Shown here piece by piece: positions 10,916-23,550 of a DNA stretch of 64,000 nt (the stretch's first letter is position 1; each line of letters opens with the position of its first letter). The position numbers and the translations under genes are program-made. The stretch is from Limnoperna fortunei (lineage: Eukaryota; Mollusca; Bivalvia; Mytilida; Modiolidae), in NCBI GenBank assembly GCA_944474755.1, contig OX104119.1, positions 42,929,927 through 42,993,926 on the forward strand, in the 5' to 3' direction. Under the pieces are notes generated by a model. The model made no database searches. It was not told the origin of the DNA and saw nothing but the letters and a program-made list of their open reading frames with translations.

Positions 10916-12060
10916 ACAATGGTAAATGGGACGTTTATGTAAAAGTAAAATGTTACAGGTGTAGGACCACCATTGTTTTTATACTCTTCGGCTATATTAA
11001 ATTTGATGCTTTTAACTCTCCTAGAACATTTACCTTTATTTCAAATGAAGTGACACTTCGGTCATATAAATTTGCATTGGGTCAACATTCGGTCAAAATT
11101 TCACAATATATTTCATTGCATATAAGGACAAATGCTCAACCGGAACTCCATATGATCTGAAAGACTACGTTCACTTTCTATTTTATTCCAAAAATATGTC
11201 TCTAATTGACTCTCAAAATTTTATGTTCATTTAAAACCAATAAAACTTTACCCTCAGGTTTTCTCGAATATTCAGCTTTCCAAATATGCCAAATTTATTC
11301 TGGTATCATGTGCAGTTCAAATTCTATATTAGGCAGCAGTGAACCGGTCTGTTGAATACTACTACTACTTATACGTACAACCTCTGGACTGGTATTTGGT
11401 GGTCCTACAGCTAAAGAAGTAGTTTTGGTCAACAAATTAAATATAAATTCCTAGTCTTAGATTTATGATAATCGAAACAAATTCTAAAATTTTGTTGAAT
11501 TCCATTAAGAAGTTTTTGAGGAATGCATTATTGCTCAATTTTTCAATTTCTTAGTTGCAGATGTAGGTGAAAAGCTTGGCAATATACATCCAACACACAT
11601 AAACTCTTTTCAGCACATAGAAAGGAACTAATTACAAAAATTTATCATAAATTTTGTTTTTGTCGGTTTATTTCACCTACTCCCTTTTTTCCAAAATGAT
11701 ATTCTAGGTGCTTTCAAACTGTTTCAATTAAGACAATGAAGTATATAGTTTTTGAGTTTAAAATTAAATTTATTGATATTCAGTTGTACTATATTTTAGA
11801 GGTGTACATTAATAATAAAAAAATTATTACGTTCATTAAATGCGGTCACTATTCTATTAAGCTTAATAGTCAAATTAACAATCCTTGCTAACAAAAACCC
11901 CACTAAAGAATAAACTGGCATAAAAAAAACAAATTATAAGTTGCTTCGATATGAAATTGCAAAAATTGGTAAACTTCCCATTACTGCTCATTTTGAAGGA
12001 ATTGATGACGTACTATCATCTCAAGGCCTATTATCTTAACAAATACGATTATTGCATATG
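10916..12060. other. Downstream region of gene 1; no gene seen
   Basis: AT-rich, with stops in all frames. It probably contains the 3' UTR of gene 1 (AATAAA near 11240). I see no further coding or repeat structure. Confidence 0.5.
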
Positions 12061-12960
12061 GTTACTAGTTTACTAACAAATTTACCCCCAGCAAGCATCA
12101 GATAAGAAGTCCCTAAAATTACTGCAATCTGAACAAAACTGTGTTTTCCAGTTTGATTTCTTCCGCTAAACTTGCTATGACTTCGGAATTCTTACTCACA
12201 TAAAAAAGAAAAACGAACAACAAAAAACCCTTTAAGCAACCAAATTAATCGTTACCAGTAAAAAAATACCTGCACTCTGGAAGTGTAAGCAAATAAAAAA
12301 TGCATCGAGTTAATGATAATCATTCCTGTGACAAAGTCGAATACAGGACCATCAAAACTAGAAAATAATTTATAACTTATAAAAAATTACTAACATATGA
12401 AATAACTAACCACCTATCATAAAATATAGTGAAGTACAATAAATGTAAATAGAGTAGTAAACACGTAATAAAACACAACAGATATTAAAAATTATTACGC
12501 ATACACATGAAACACAGTTCTTAAGTTTTCAATTTCAGTATATGATTCTTAAGTTTAATTAAAGAATAAACACAGATGAAACATTAGATTTGTATCTGAT
12601 TGTGTTAATTGTTTATTTCCTTAAACTTTGTACATTTAAATTTCCCACAATGGGAAAATGTGAAGATATATGGAGGTAAACACTTGCTAAAATTCCTTAT
12701 TTTGTTTTTCTGCAGTAGTTTCATTATTTAAGTACATTTTATATACGTTTTTATAAAAATATTGTTCATGAATCAGCGTCGATCACAACCTGATGTAAGG
12801 CTAGTACCAACGACCTCAGTTTTGACACGCCAGTCTATGACTTAACTACATTTACTACACGGCCAACAAGGTACCTCATGTATTCTTATATTTAACCTAT
12901 CGCTAATTGTTTTAACATATTGGTACTCAGAATTAAATCTTAGTGTTTTACACCCAGTCT
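12060..12960 (+). repeat. Duplicated intergenic segment, copy 1
   Basis: Co-linear, diverged similarity to 52520-53370. Shared words in order include AAGTCCCT, AACAAAACTGTGTTTT, AGCAACCAAATTA, ATAAAATATAGTGAA, CACATGAAACACA, ACGCCAGTC and ATTCTTATAT. It lies 1.1 kb after gene 1; the partner lies 3.7 kb before gene 2. No open reading frame is conserved between the copies. Confidence 0.75.
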
Positions 12961-14049
12961 CTGAGAAAACCATGCAATTTCCTTAAAATGAGTCCACAGG
13001 GTAGGTTAACCGATTTTAATGAAACTTTGCAGGCTGAACAGGGTTTATGTGAGAAATCTATACTAGGTTGAAAAAACATTTTTGGTGTTGTTTTTATTGT
13101 AAAACAAAGCCACCTATAAAATACATAAAAATAACGTTGGAATCATGAAAAAACAACCGCTTTTTGTTGATTTATTTTGAACAAGTTAAGCAGAGTTTCA
13201 AACAAATATTTATGGAATTAAGCGGTCCTAAAGTGCTTCTTTTAAAACAAAAACAAAATTTTGTGCCAGTTTTTGTTTTCTAATACAAAATCTAACTATA
13301 AATGATAAAGAATTGGACAAAAAAAAACTAGCTTTTTATGCATAATCAAATGAAATTATCTTTTGAAGTAGTGCTTTTATTTCCAACAAATGACTGCTGT
13401 CATATTTTCCCCCATGATCATGTCTACCTACTGTATAATTGTTTTGCTGGGCAATTATTGCATGTTGCTATGGCAACCATTCTAAAATACGATGAATTCC
13501 ACAAAAAATCTGACTTTCTTCAAAGGAATTCTCTTTATTTTTCTATTGATTAATCTCTAAAAGCTTAATTAATGTTCACTATATGTTAATGAATTAATAC
13601 AAAAACAAAAAATTTGCATATTTATTTATATTATAACATAAAATGAATAAACTTCAGGTTATTTTCATCATATTTTTATAAAAATTCTAACTCATTTATG
13701 CGTTTTCGATTTGATGGATGTTGCAATACGGGAGTTATGTGAAAGTATTATACTTCTTTATATATTCACCTATGTAAAAGCTGTAGAAATAGTAATGGTA
13801 ACATTATTTGCTGTATAAATATATAGTAATAATAAACTACGATCAAAGTGAGTGTTTTAGCATCACCTGGAATTACCTCCCATTTTCAAACTTTCCATTT
13901 CCAGTAAACCATAAACAAACGAGTGGAACTGAAAAACAAAGTGAATTATTGTTTTTTTTGTACAAATTTGACGATCATTCATGTGGACTCCAAACATTTA
14001 AATAAATCTCCCATCATTTACACAACATTATCCCAAAGTAAGAAAGACA
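12961..14049. other. Noncoding stretch, nothing recognised
   Basis: AT-rich sequence with only short open frames and no convincing splice-flanked coding block, repeat partner or RNA gene. Confidence 0.45.
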
Positions 14050-14430
14050 ATGAGTGAAGATCACTTGGCTTTTGGCATTGCTTTCCGTACATCGATTGAA
14101 CTTCAATTTGAAGACGTCAAAAAAGGTTGTTACCAACAATGTGAAGCAATTTATGAAATAATTTGTGAGGATAAAAAGTTATCATATGAGTTAATTAGTG
14201 ACAAGGTTAGAAAACAAAGAAACCCAGTTGGAACTAGAATGTTGTGCCAAGTGAATGGCTGCAATCAAAATCCTAATGCGCAGCCTCTTTGCAAGCAAAC
14301 ATGGAATCATCTGCCGAGTCCCAGAAATCGTGGATAACTGAGGTTGATGTTTCAGATGGTCCTTATTTTCTGAACATATTGAAATTGTGGGGTGTTGAGA
14401 AAGAAATGAGCAGATTGAACAAAGAAAGAT
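14050..14430 (+). pseudogene. Coding-like ORF pair with a probable frameshift, unrecognised
   Basis: An ATG-started frame (MSEDHLAFGIAF..., 95 codons) contains a Cys-bearing stretch, MLCQVNGCNQN, and ends at 14337. From about 14281 an overlapping frame reads on as MESSAESQKSWITEVDV and EKEMSRLNKER to TAA near 14430. Both frames have balanced, coding-like composition, unlike the surroundings. This suggests one former gene or retrocopy broken by a frameshift near 14280. I do not recognise the family. It could also be part of a transposable element. Confidence 0.35.
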
Positions 14431-17239
14431 AATGAAATGGATGCCATGTGAATCAAGTTTCCATTTTTATTCCTAAATACTGTACACACTCTTTTAAAGA
14501 ATCCACATCTGAACAGACCCTTGATTTTAATGAATTCTCAATAAATTAATAGATATATAATTCGATTATTATGAGTTTTAGTTAGCTTTCCTGGGCTAGA
14601 GGTCCATGTCAGGTTTTGTCATCACTGTGCATATCCATCATCATTGTCGTAATCTAATATTTTTTTCCTGAAATCTTCTCCTTAACTACAGAAAGGATTT
14701 AATTGAAACTTGACCAGTCACATCAAGGTGTCTTCTATCAAATTTATGTTTTTTAAGTTTGCAGGTATCATATAATTACAGGTCCAGGTCCGCCAGGACT
14801 CTGATATTAATATTTTGGGTCCTCTTTCGATCGCTTTTTGTCTATAAATATAGGTCCGTGTATTCTGGTATTCCGACAATGATATCATCTTTATCATAAG
14901 CACCCTTCAGATATAACGTCAGGTCAGGAGCATTTGGTTTCAATATTGACACCGTTGAAATTTGATGTAGGATATTCTCTAGCTTCTCATTTCTAAAAAA
15001 AGATTGACATGTACATGTGACACTAAATGGCGTCATATTAGAAACCATCAAAATGCTTATATGGAAGGTCCTGACCTGATGTTATATTTAAGGTGTAGCT
15101 TGCGTAATTGAAAAATATTGCCACAGGAGACCAGGTTATAGGTTCGGGTGGAACATACATAAGTTGCTTTTAAGCCACTGACCCATGAAATTTACTATGG
15201 GTCCACATATTCAACTTTTTTTTAAAATTTACAGTTTACAGGTCCACTTTTCATATTAATTTAATGGCCAGGACCAATGAAAAGTACAGATTAGGGGTCT
15301 GCCATTTTCTGTCATTTAAAAGCCTAGGAAGTTGAACACATAAGTTAACAGACATGACTGCAGAAATGATCAAAATATATGCAGAAATAGAGTTTTAAGA
15401 GATAATGATACTCATTGGACTATTAGATAATACAGACTTTGATCCAAGGACTTTAAAGGCCATCGATTTAAGACTTGTGCATATAAGGTGCCAGGCATAT
15501 TTACAAAGATCAACGATGCAATCACGTTCATTTCCCATTTCCGTACAAATTATGGTGACACTTAGAGTTTATGTCACTGACAGCATCCATATTGTAAATG
15601 GTGGAATGGATCCTCTGGTCTTCTTGGACTCCTTTCTGAAGTGAAACAAGATATGAAGTCAACCAAGGCATTGAGCTTTATTGTCACTTAAAATATTTTT
15701 TTTCCATTTTTTAGGTCCCCATTTTTAAACAGCACTTGAGGAACATACAAATTTTAGAGTGGTAGCTAGTCAGAATTGTCAAAAAATGGTAAAACATAAA
15801 ATAAAATAAAATTTGAAAGTCAGTAGTGTGTTTGCACATATATTTAATATGTAAACTAGTTGTGTTTACAACCGTCGCCAAACAAATATATATTTACAAT
15901 AAGGGAAGTATTAATTGTTCCTGTTAAAATGTATAACCCAGATATCACATGGCATGTACTGTAATCATTTAAAATTGTAATATATTAATAATAATAAAAT
16001 AATAAATCGCCTATCTAGTATTTCCGAGTATTGACACCAATTACTGTATTTAATAATCACTATTTGAACCCATATAAAGCATATAGTCGAATTTAAGTTA
16101 TTGTGTAGAACGTACTTGAATATTCATATTTGAAAAATAAAAATGAAGGAAAAACGACCCGGATATGTAAATTGGGCCGACCTTATATAGGCAGACCCTA
16201 AACTATAGAGACCCGGACCCAAAATGTTAATTTTGTGTATCCGGCCGGATACGTAAATTGGGGGAACCTATAATTATAGGACACCTGTCAAACAAATGGC
16301 TGCCATCGGTAAAAATAGAAAATTGTGGCCAAAACATAGCCTTTTTGCAAATATCTAAAAACAATTACAAAAATGCTACATTTATCTTAAATCTTGGAAG
16401 GATAAACTTGTTCGGACAGATAATATTGACCTGTGTGCAATTTTAAAAAATGATCTTAAAACTAATGTTGGAGTTTGTATGTTAATTTTTCCCAATTTTT
16501 GCGTTTAAGTCAGTGTTAAAACTGTTTAATGAATTAAATTCCAATATGGTAGGAATCATCAACTATGTGCTTCCACTCAGGATTTGTAGTGTATTGGAAA
16601 ACGAAATAGGCAGATTTGCTTAAAATGTAACATGGGCTTAAACTGTTGGCATATCTTTAAAACATTTTTCTGAAACCTGGCAGTGTACATTTGTTTAAAC
16701 TGGGGTTTTTACAATAACTTTATAACCATAGCAGATAGAGAAAATTTTTATTAATAAAATGTTAACATAGTTATGGCCTACAGCAGTTAACTTATAATGT
16801 ATTTCAATAAAAAAATTTTTAGATCTTGGCAACCTAAATTATGAAAAAACACAGGCAAATTATCTCCCTTTATAATGTAAAAAAATGAATATTGATAATT
16901 TGTTATGACTTATGTAACTATAAACTTCCCAATATGTTTATTTGTTTATGTGTCTCATAAACCAACATTATAGTAGTAAAAATTAGCATTCTCATAAGCT
17001 GCAATTTATTTAAAAGAACCATTAAATATTGAAGTAATAGTATATGTAAAATCCTCATCAGAATATTAGATTTATTTATTGTGCAAAGGTTTGTTTTTTA
17101 TAGATTAAAATGGCTTAGTCTGCAGTTTAATTAACTCGGACTATAAACGAATGGTGTAAAATTATGAAATGTTTTTGTAAATAAATTATAGCTTGGCACT
17201 AAGATCAATATTTTATTGGAAAAAAAAAGAAAAAAAATG
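14431..17239. other. Noncoding stretch enriched in GGTCC/GGACC words
   Basis: Between about 14600 and 16290 the word GGTCC or its complement recurs about ten times in AT-rich sequence (for example CAGGTCCAGGTCCGCC near 14779). A direct repeat of CCGGATATGTAAATTGGG / CCGGATACGTAAATTGGG occurs near 16160 and 16244. This may be a decayed transposon. No gene is supported. Confidence 0.35.
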
Positions 17240-18369
17240 AATATCAGAAAAAGGAGGACCAACAGCAATTGAAACATATATACAAACACACTTGGACAGA
17301 TGTAAAACTGAAAGGGTTAAATTGGCTGTCACTAGTCGAAGTGCGACGGGAAAATCAACCTTTATCAATGCCATGCGTTATTTAAAAGTAGGTGATAATG
17401 GATATGCTCCATCCGGTACTGGTAATACAACAAAGGCACCAATGCCTTATGAAGATCCGAAAAACCCTAACATTATATACTATGACTTACCTGGATTTGC
17501 CACTTTAGAATTTAACAAAGAGAATTATGTCAAGGACATGGCACTTTACGATTACGATTATTTTTTTTATTTTCTTTGACAAAGTTATCGGAGAAGATGA
17601 CTACTGGGTTGTTACACAATTAAAAGAATTAGGCAATCAATTTTGCCTTGTAAGGTCCAAGATCGACGAAGATATCAATAATGCGAAATATGACGGGGCG
17701 AACGAAAATAATGTCATTCCAACAATACGACAAAAAATTGACCAGGACCTAAACTTGCGTAACTATATTCGTTATTAGAAAACAGAGAAGCCATTTTTTT
17801 CAAGCCGAAATAAACGTTTAGGAGACATGGACGCTCTTGTGAACCATATGGAAGCAAACCTCTCTTCCCTTAAATTTGAGGTAATTATGTATAGCCTAGA
17901 GTCCAGCTCAAACAAAACTATAGAGAAGAAATATAACGTTTTGAAAAAACGAATACGGTGGATAACAGCTATTACAGCAGGGGCAGCTGCTATTCCTGTA
18001 CCTGTTATTGATTTAGCTATAAACATAGGAGTTCCATTGCACGAAATTCGACATTACATCAATGTGTTTGGTTTGAATGAGTCCAAAATTAAATCATTAA
18101 TCGAATTCGATCTAACGCAATTAAAATGCAAACTTCTAGATCCATTAGTCAAAGATTTTTCAAAACTCGTTTTGAGTCAGTTAGGAAAACTTCTGTCAAC
18201 TTATGCAGTTGAAAGTGTTTTGGATATCATTTTACCAGCTATCGGTTCGATCATTTCTGCGGGAACAACTGCTGTGATTGTATATCCATTCTTGATAGGG
18301 GTCCTAAATGACCTGAGGGATGATTCCTACTTGGTCTTCAAACATATTCTAAGTATGAAAAGACAATGA
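17240..18369 (+). pseudogene. IRG-type (p47 immunity-related) GTPase pseudogene, copy 1, 5'-truncated
   Basis: Immunity-related GTPases are interferon-inducible-type dynamin-like GTPases that act at membranes in vertebrate cell-autonomous defence; many invertebrates have relatives. Here the P-loop is SRSATGKST (first Gly replaced by Ser), followed by TGNTTKAP, the DLPG switch II motif, and LVRSKIDED at the usual TKxD position. After it comes a C-terminal helical region with an Ala/Ile-rich segment (ITAGAAAIPVPVIDLAI) and an end at TGA after KRQ. Homology to copy 2 starts abruptly at 17240, so the start codon and about 20 residues are missing and A-rich sequence precedes. A T8 run at 17561-17568 shifts the frame by one base, and TAG at 17776-17778 interrupts the second part. 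No introns are evident, as is usual for IRG coding regions. Confidence 0.85.
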
Positions 18370-18639
18370 CAGAAAATTTTAATTACAACTATAAACCATA
18401 TTAAATGTTCAATAAATTATATTTCAAAGTTTTTATCTGATTAGCTATCTCTTATACAGCAACCCAGATTATGCGGTATACCCTAACTTCGATATCATAG
18501 CGTATTCATTCGCAAGTAAAAATAAACGTCCTTAATATTAATCCTTATGACATAAAATGTTGATTTGGAAAGCATAAATTTACCGAATGGTGTAAATTGA
18601 CTCCAAAGTAGATTATACGCCTCTTTCAGTGATTTTTAA

Positions 18640-18725
18640 TGCTATATTGTGGCGTCCAGTTTTTAGTGGTATAGGAAGCCGAAGTACCTGGAGAAACCCA
18701 CAGACCTCCGGCAGGATTACATATA
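18640..18725 (-). repeat. SINE 3' fragment, antisense (duplicated at 25384-25469)
   Basis: GTGGCGTCCAGTTTTTAGTGG, GGAAGCCG and AGTACCTGGAGAAACCCACAG match the antisense 3' half of the SINE at 4040-4310. The fragment predates the segmental duplication, because both copies carry it. Confidence 0.7.
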
Positions 18726-19664
18726 TGAATGTTGACTACGATTTGTGTTTTACAACGATTTCAATAAACATCCATATCTGGATCCATATTTACCTGTTTC
18801 ATTTATTATAATACCATAGTACCATTTCGACAAAATATATCATTGCATGATTAGTCCAGTGTCCATTTTGTTTGCTTCTAAAGCGTTTTAATTTCTTTAT
18901 ATAAAATTAGACGCAATTACTGGCGATTTCTAGACATAAAAGTAAACCAGTCTCAAAACAAATCTAACTTTATGCTGGAAACTAGGGATGTTCTCTATTA
19001 ATTACAGGTATAGAATACTATATTTTACTACAAATCTGAATTATCTCCATCTTAAACGAATTGCCTTCGTCGTCAATTCAAGGAATTATAACTTATCTGC
19101 CCAATGAAGTAATTTAGTTTGAAACCATAAACACATTCAAAAGAGGACACAATTAAAAATATTTTTAGTAAAATTATGCTGTTACGTTTAATAAAGACAA
19201 ATAAAATAATGTGTATAATAATACTTTTGATTCCTACATAGCAAATCATTGACCGTACAAAAAAAACCCAAAGTGGCCCAATAGTGTGAAACATTAACGT
19301 TAACAAAAACTAGAAAACAGAATTATACAATTCGTAATAATCAATGGCAACATTTTATTAAAATGTAAAATCCAGCAATCTCTTTGCACAGCCAATTGAA
19401 CGCGATATCAACGCATTCACACTATTGTTAATTGTTAATCTTAATTTCAAGAAACCTACCTTTATCAGAGTTCCAAAACTTTCTATAAAATTTTGGTTTG
19501 TGATCCAAATTTTACAACACTTTGTGCAAAATGGCCTGGATCAGTTCATGACAGCAGGATTTGGAGATCAAGTGGTTTATGTCAGCAATTTGAAAATGGT
19601 AATAATTATGCAGTTTGAATGATCCTGTTTGATAATAAGATTAGACACTTATTCCAGAATTTAT

Positions 19665-19712
19665 CGATGTGCATACTTGTAACCACTCGACCACTGAGGC
19701 ACCCTCAACTAA
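19665..19712 (-). repeat. SINE head fragment, antisense
   Basis: ACCACTCGACCACTGAGGC is the reverse complement of the tRNA-like head of the SINE family. The rest is not recognisable. Confidence 0.45.
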
Positions 19713-19857
19713 TGAATTGTGTTTAATATTAATGCACCACAAACAATACATCTATACATGTATTTTAAACAAAAAAGAAACTGGTCATGTAAAACATCAT
19801 CGTACCTTCAATTAAAATGATTTAAGTCCATTTCTAAGCTCATTTCCATCGATACCC

Positions 19858-20418
19858 TTACAATTTCGGACATTTCGTTTTCATTTTGAAAAAAGTCACG
19901 TGACAACAATGTGATTTAAACCCAGTGCTTAAATTAGCTTGATTGAAGGTATGATGATTATTGCTTATGGAGAGCTTTCTGACGTCCCACGCAAAAAAGC
20001 GTTGGACGGCAAAGGATTCTCGAACTACGTTTTTAGGTGTCTCGAAGGAAGGCCCATTTACATTTGCTGACAAATATGTATGGTGTTCATTATGGATTAA
20101 TAAGAAACAAGAAAAGAGTATTTAAAACGCTGCAATTGGGAATGATACGTGGATAACGCTAACATTTAACGAATCGGTTTGTTTACGTATTTGTAACCTT
20201 GACACGCACGGTTTTATTGTTCTATAAATGGAATAAGAAAATTCCACTTTACGCACTGTGCTATCTTTATCATAAACTAATCGAAACATTTTGCACGAGC
20301 TGGTAAAACGTGTAGTTTTTATGGTAGACCTCTCCTGATATTTTAAAAGCTTTTTATGCAAGCAGTTATATAATGGTGGTTTAACAATTGCCATACCACT
20401 GAAGAATATGTCAAACAT
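19858..20418 (-). other. Two adjacent antisense open frames with coding-like composition
   Basis: On the minus strand, frames at 20418-20122 (98 codons, ATG start) and 20073-19858 (71 codons, ATG start) use a wider range of codons than neighbouring AT-rich open frames. Local GC content is higher, and the block contains CACGTGAC and GACGTC. No domain is recognised and no splice link is convincing. It could be a small orphan gene, a conserved noncoding element or chance. Confidence 0.22.
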
Positions 20419-21224
20419 AGAAACATGTACGTTTATGTTTCCATAAGCTATATATAGATGTATTTACATGTCTACTTATTTATTGCAAGTTATTTACGCT
20501 ATATGATACATAGGCGCTATTATAATGTGATAATTTCAATCTTGATTTGGATACAAATTTGTATATTCATAGCAATTAGGAGAAACACATTTGTTTTCCC
20601 CATATTTGTTTTAAAACATGCATGAATTTTTTTGTAAATAGGATAAAAAAGACAATAAATGGGTAAAGCAGAAAAGATTTATTAAGTTTTTGGTCTTGGA
20701 ATTTTACTGTCCCTGTCCGTTGGAGTAGGTAGAGTTCTTTTGTTTTTTTGCTTTTGCTTTCTGTTGTTAGGTGTAACAAAGTCTGTCATCTCTAGTTTCG
20801 AGTATTTTTAACATTGATTATCCTTAACTCTGTAATGGTAACGCTTGTTATAAAAATAACTACAGTTGGGACATCAACCACAAAGTTACTTCGAAAATGA
20901 AGAAAATTGAAAAATAACCTGTAGAAACAGAACAGTTACACCTCAAATATGACACCAACGGTCATCACCGCACAAGAATTTACGACATACAAAAGGACGC
21001 GATTTTAGTATCAAAATTATTAATTTTCCTCACTTATGCACCAATATTCTCCTGCAATACGGTATCTTTATTTCTCAGTGTCTTTCATTTCTTATTTATT
21101 TATTCTTTTTATTTTTCCGTACCTTCTCCTTATTTACTTAATTTGTTACGTATCATTTCACCATTTAATGACACATTGATGACGTTAGTTAATTGTTGTT
21201 GTTGTTATTGACGTCGACATCATG

Positions 21225-21300
21225 TGACATTTGTGTATATGCCTTGAAAAAGACGGCAGTTGTCGTCGAAACGTCGGAAACATAAGGAGATTTTATTTTA
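21225..21300. repeat. Short GAAACGTCGG-type element relic
   Basis: CTTGAAAAAGACGGCAG followed by TTGTCGTCGAAACGTCGG matches a sequence style that accompanies Penelope-like and related repeats in many invertebrates. GACG...CGTC pairs allow a hairpin. No coding part of such an element is visible, so the attribution is weak. Confidence 0.3.
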
Positions 21301-21339
21301 ATAGTGTAGTGTTTATACAGTTGTATACACGATAACGTA

Positions 21340-21690
21340 CTGGTACACACGGATTCTTCCATCAGATCTTTTTAATCGAATTTTGGACTCATCACTGAAC
21401 AATATTCGACGCTTAAGGGTCCAAACTATTAATGTATTACAGCAGCAAACACGTTCCCGCCTATGATTCTGGTTTAAAACTGGTCTTCGTGGACGAATTC
21501 TATTTAGTCGCAGCTGATGTGGACTTTATAGACTAATATTTCTTAAACTTGGATATTAGCAACAGTGTTATTCGCCGTAGCAGTTAGTTTTTGCAGACAA
21601 AAAGCCCGGATGTAGCGATCTTGAGCCTGTGTAGTAAACAGCGACTTGAGACTTCTACGATTGTCTTGCTATGACTCAGAAAGGTGATAA
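21340..21690 (-). pseudogene. Tc1/mariner-like transposase relic
   Basis: Minus-strand fragments in order are RYIRAFCLQKLTATANNT (helix-turn-helix side), RPRRPVLNQNHRRERVC, and WTLKRRILFSDESKIRLK followed by SDGRIRVYQ. The last matches the catalytic-core motif W..V.FSDES.F...GSDGR..V of Tc1-like DDE transposases, with the second catalytic Asp in FSDES. Stops and frameshifts interrupt it, and the C-terminal catalytic residue and terminal inverted repeats are not found. Confidence 0.7.
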
Positions 21691-22325
21691 CAAAATAAAA
21701 GGCGTGAATCGAACTCTAGTAGACATTTAATTTACAATCTACTTCATTTTTACTGACCAGCCTGAAGACCCCCAGTGATGTCGTTAATTAAAACATTGTC
21801 CAATCTTGGCAGGCAACATTTCATAGTACTTGATGCTTACCTTGGCTTTATACACAATAGAGTAACGGAATATTTATCCACGTAAAACATTTCTGTTAGT
21901 CAACAGAGTTTTGGTGACTAGCATTTTTGTTGCATTATGCCAAATTCCGTGCTTGGTAAATATGTATTTACAAAATCTATCCCTGAATTACAAATTTCTT
22001 TAATACATACGTAATATCAGAGTTTTTTGCAGAGTTTATATAATAAAAACCATTTTCTGAAGCATTGCTCAATGGATATGTTAGTCTATTATAAAACTAT
22101 CCGTCGGATGTGTGCATTGCTTGATTCTAATTGATTTTGTGAAATAAGCCTAGCCACACCCGCACCTACTCAATATTAACCAAAGTGTACTATCAAACAT
22201 ACAGTCCATTTTATTCATGTTTCTCTACTATTAGTTTTAAAAATTGTAAAATTACATTTATTATTACATTTCGTAATTTTAGCTTCCATTTAAACAATAC
22301 ATCTTTCACTAACCCATATTTTATG

Positions 22326-22495
22326 ATATTGCACGATTGTGACGTTTTAATTACAAGTGATATTTTTACGGCTGGCTATTTTGGTACAAGAATAACATCT
22401 AAAAATTGATAAGCCGTGCAATATTACTAGTAATCAAAGATTAGCCGTGCACTATCACTTGTAATCATAACGTCAGCAGTGCAATATCGCAATAT
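22326..22495. mobile_element. Foldback (MITE-like) inverted repeat 1
   Basis: ATATTGCACGATTG-TGACGTTTTAATTACAAGTGAT on the left pairs with the reverse complement of ATCACTTGTAATCATAACGTC...GCAATAT on the right. Arms are about 50 bp and imperfect. The core AGCCGTGCA-ATAT/CTAT-CA-CTTGTAATCA is itself partly repeated. No coding capacity. Confidence 0.65.
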
Positions 22496-22667
22496 TTTAA
22501 TGTTTTTGAAATATTCTGTGAAAATAGTTTTCTGCAGAAAACTGATAATGACAAAATTTTATACTAAAAATCATATAGTGACCATGATAACAAAATGCAT
22601 GATTATATATACTTATGTAAAAACCACATTATTAAGGAGAAGGTAAAGTGTACAGTGAAATGAATTA

Positions 22668-22816
22668 AAACAATTATGGCCGCTCAGTGCATGCGATATC
22701 ATGTTTTATGGCACACTTTAAAGGAATATCAACCCCGGTCGTTGGCATCGGTCGATATGTCTTTTAAGTGTTCCATAAAACATAATATCGCATGCACTGA
22801 GTTGCCATAATTGTTT
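22668..22816. mobile_element. Foldback (MITE-like) inverted repeat 2
   Basis: Arms of about 63 bp, nearly 90 percent matched by eye: AAACAATTATGGC, CTCAGTGCATGCGATAT and ATGTTTTATGG on the left recur inverted on the right. The loop is about 22 bp around CCCCGGTCGTTGGCATCGG. No coding capacity; a long hairpin is expected if transcribed. Confidence 0.8.
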
Positions 22817-23550
22817 ACAATTAACTTAACTTGCTTTGCTAATCTTTTTAATCTTTAATTATTACTAACCTATGAATTATTTTATTATCAAGTATGAATA
22901 AGAGGTAAGTACTTCGACTTTCGTGTTAAGAAATATAGTCATGTGCTCTAAAGCGTTAGAGATAAGTGACTATCTCTAACACTCCTCTTATTTATAAAAT
23001 GATATGGATTATCAAAATAGATATTGAACCCGGAGAATACTAGCCTGTTATGTAAAGTATGTTGTACAACATTAGAACCTTCATAATTAATTACATTTAG
23101 GAGGGAGTACGCTTTATTTGGAGGAAGCCACAATCAAGTTTTGGAAGGTAATTATACATTTAACATATCAATTACTATATTTTGTATTCATATTTATTAT
23201 GTTAGTATCATATGTCAGTTGTTTAGTATTTGAAATGTATAATTGTATGCGATCTAGCCAATACATAATTTTCACTTGCGGTATTAGAAATTATATATAT
23301 TTTATCAATTTCATATATTGCTTTTATTAGAGATTAGTATTCGTTAAGTCGTGTTTTAGGATCTATAATGTCTGGTCATAATTATATTTTTTTAATGTTT
23401 ATATGATAATGGATTACAACATTTGCTGGATTTAGCGTTAACTTTATTAAACACAAACAAATCAGTCGTTTTTTTATTTAGCAATGCATTTAAGAAATTT
23501 TTATGCTATAAAAGTTAAAATGCTGACTATTCACACTGCATAAAAGAGGC
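22817..23550. other. Noncoding stretch, nothing recognised
   Basis: AT-rich; only short open frames with biased composition. No repeat partner seen within the window. Confidence 0.4.

Larger units (their letters stand above)
17240..19445 (+). repeat. 2.2-kb segmental duplication, copy 1
   Basis: Matches 23984-26189 at a constant offset of 6744 bp, with few substitutions and no indels noticed. It carries the IRG pseudogene plus about 1.1 kb of 3' flank with a SINE fragment. The left edge is sharp. Confidence 0.92.

Noticed and set aside
17561..17568. Programmed frameshift in the IRG T8 run
   Set aside because: The downstream in-frame TAG in both copies and a second TAG in copy 2 make decay more likely than recoding; kept only as an alternative.
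17775..18026. Antisense frame opposite the IRG C-terminal region
   Set aside because: Shadow of the conserved sense reading; no domain.
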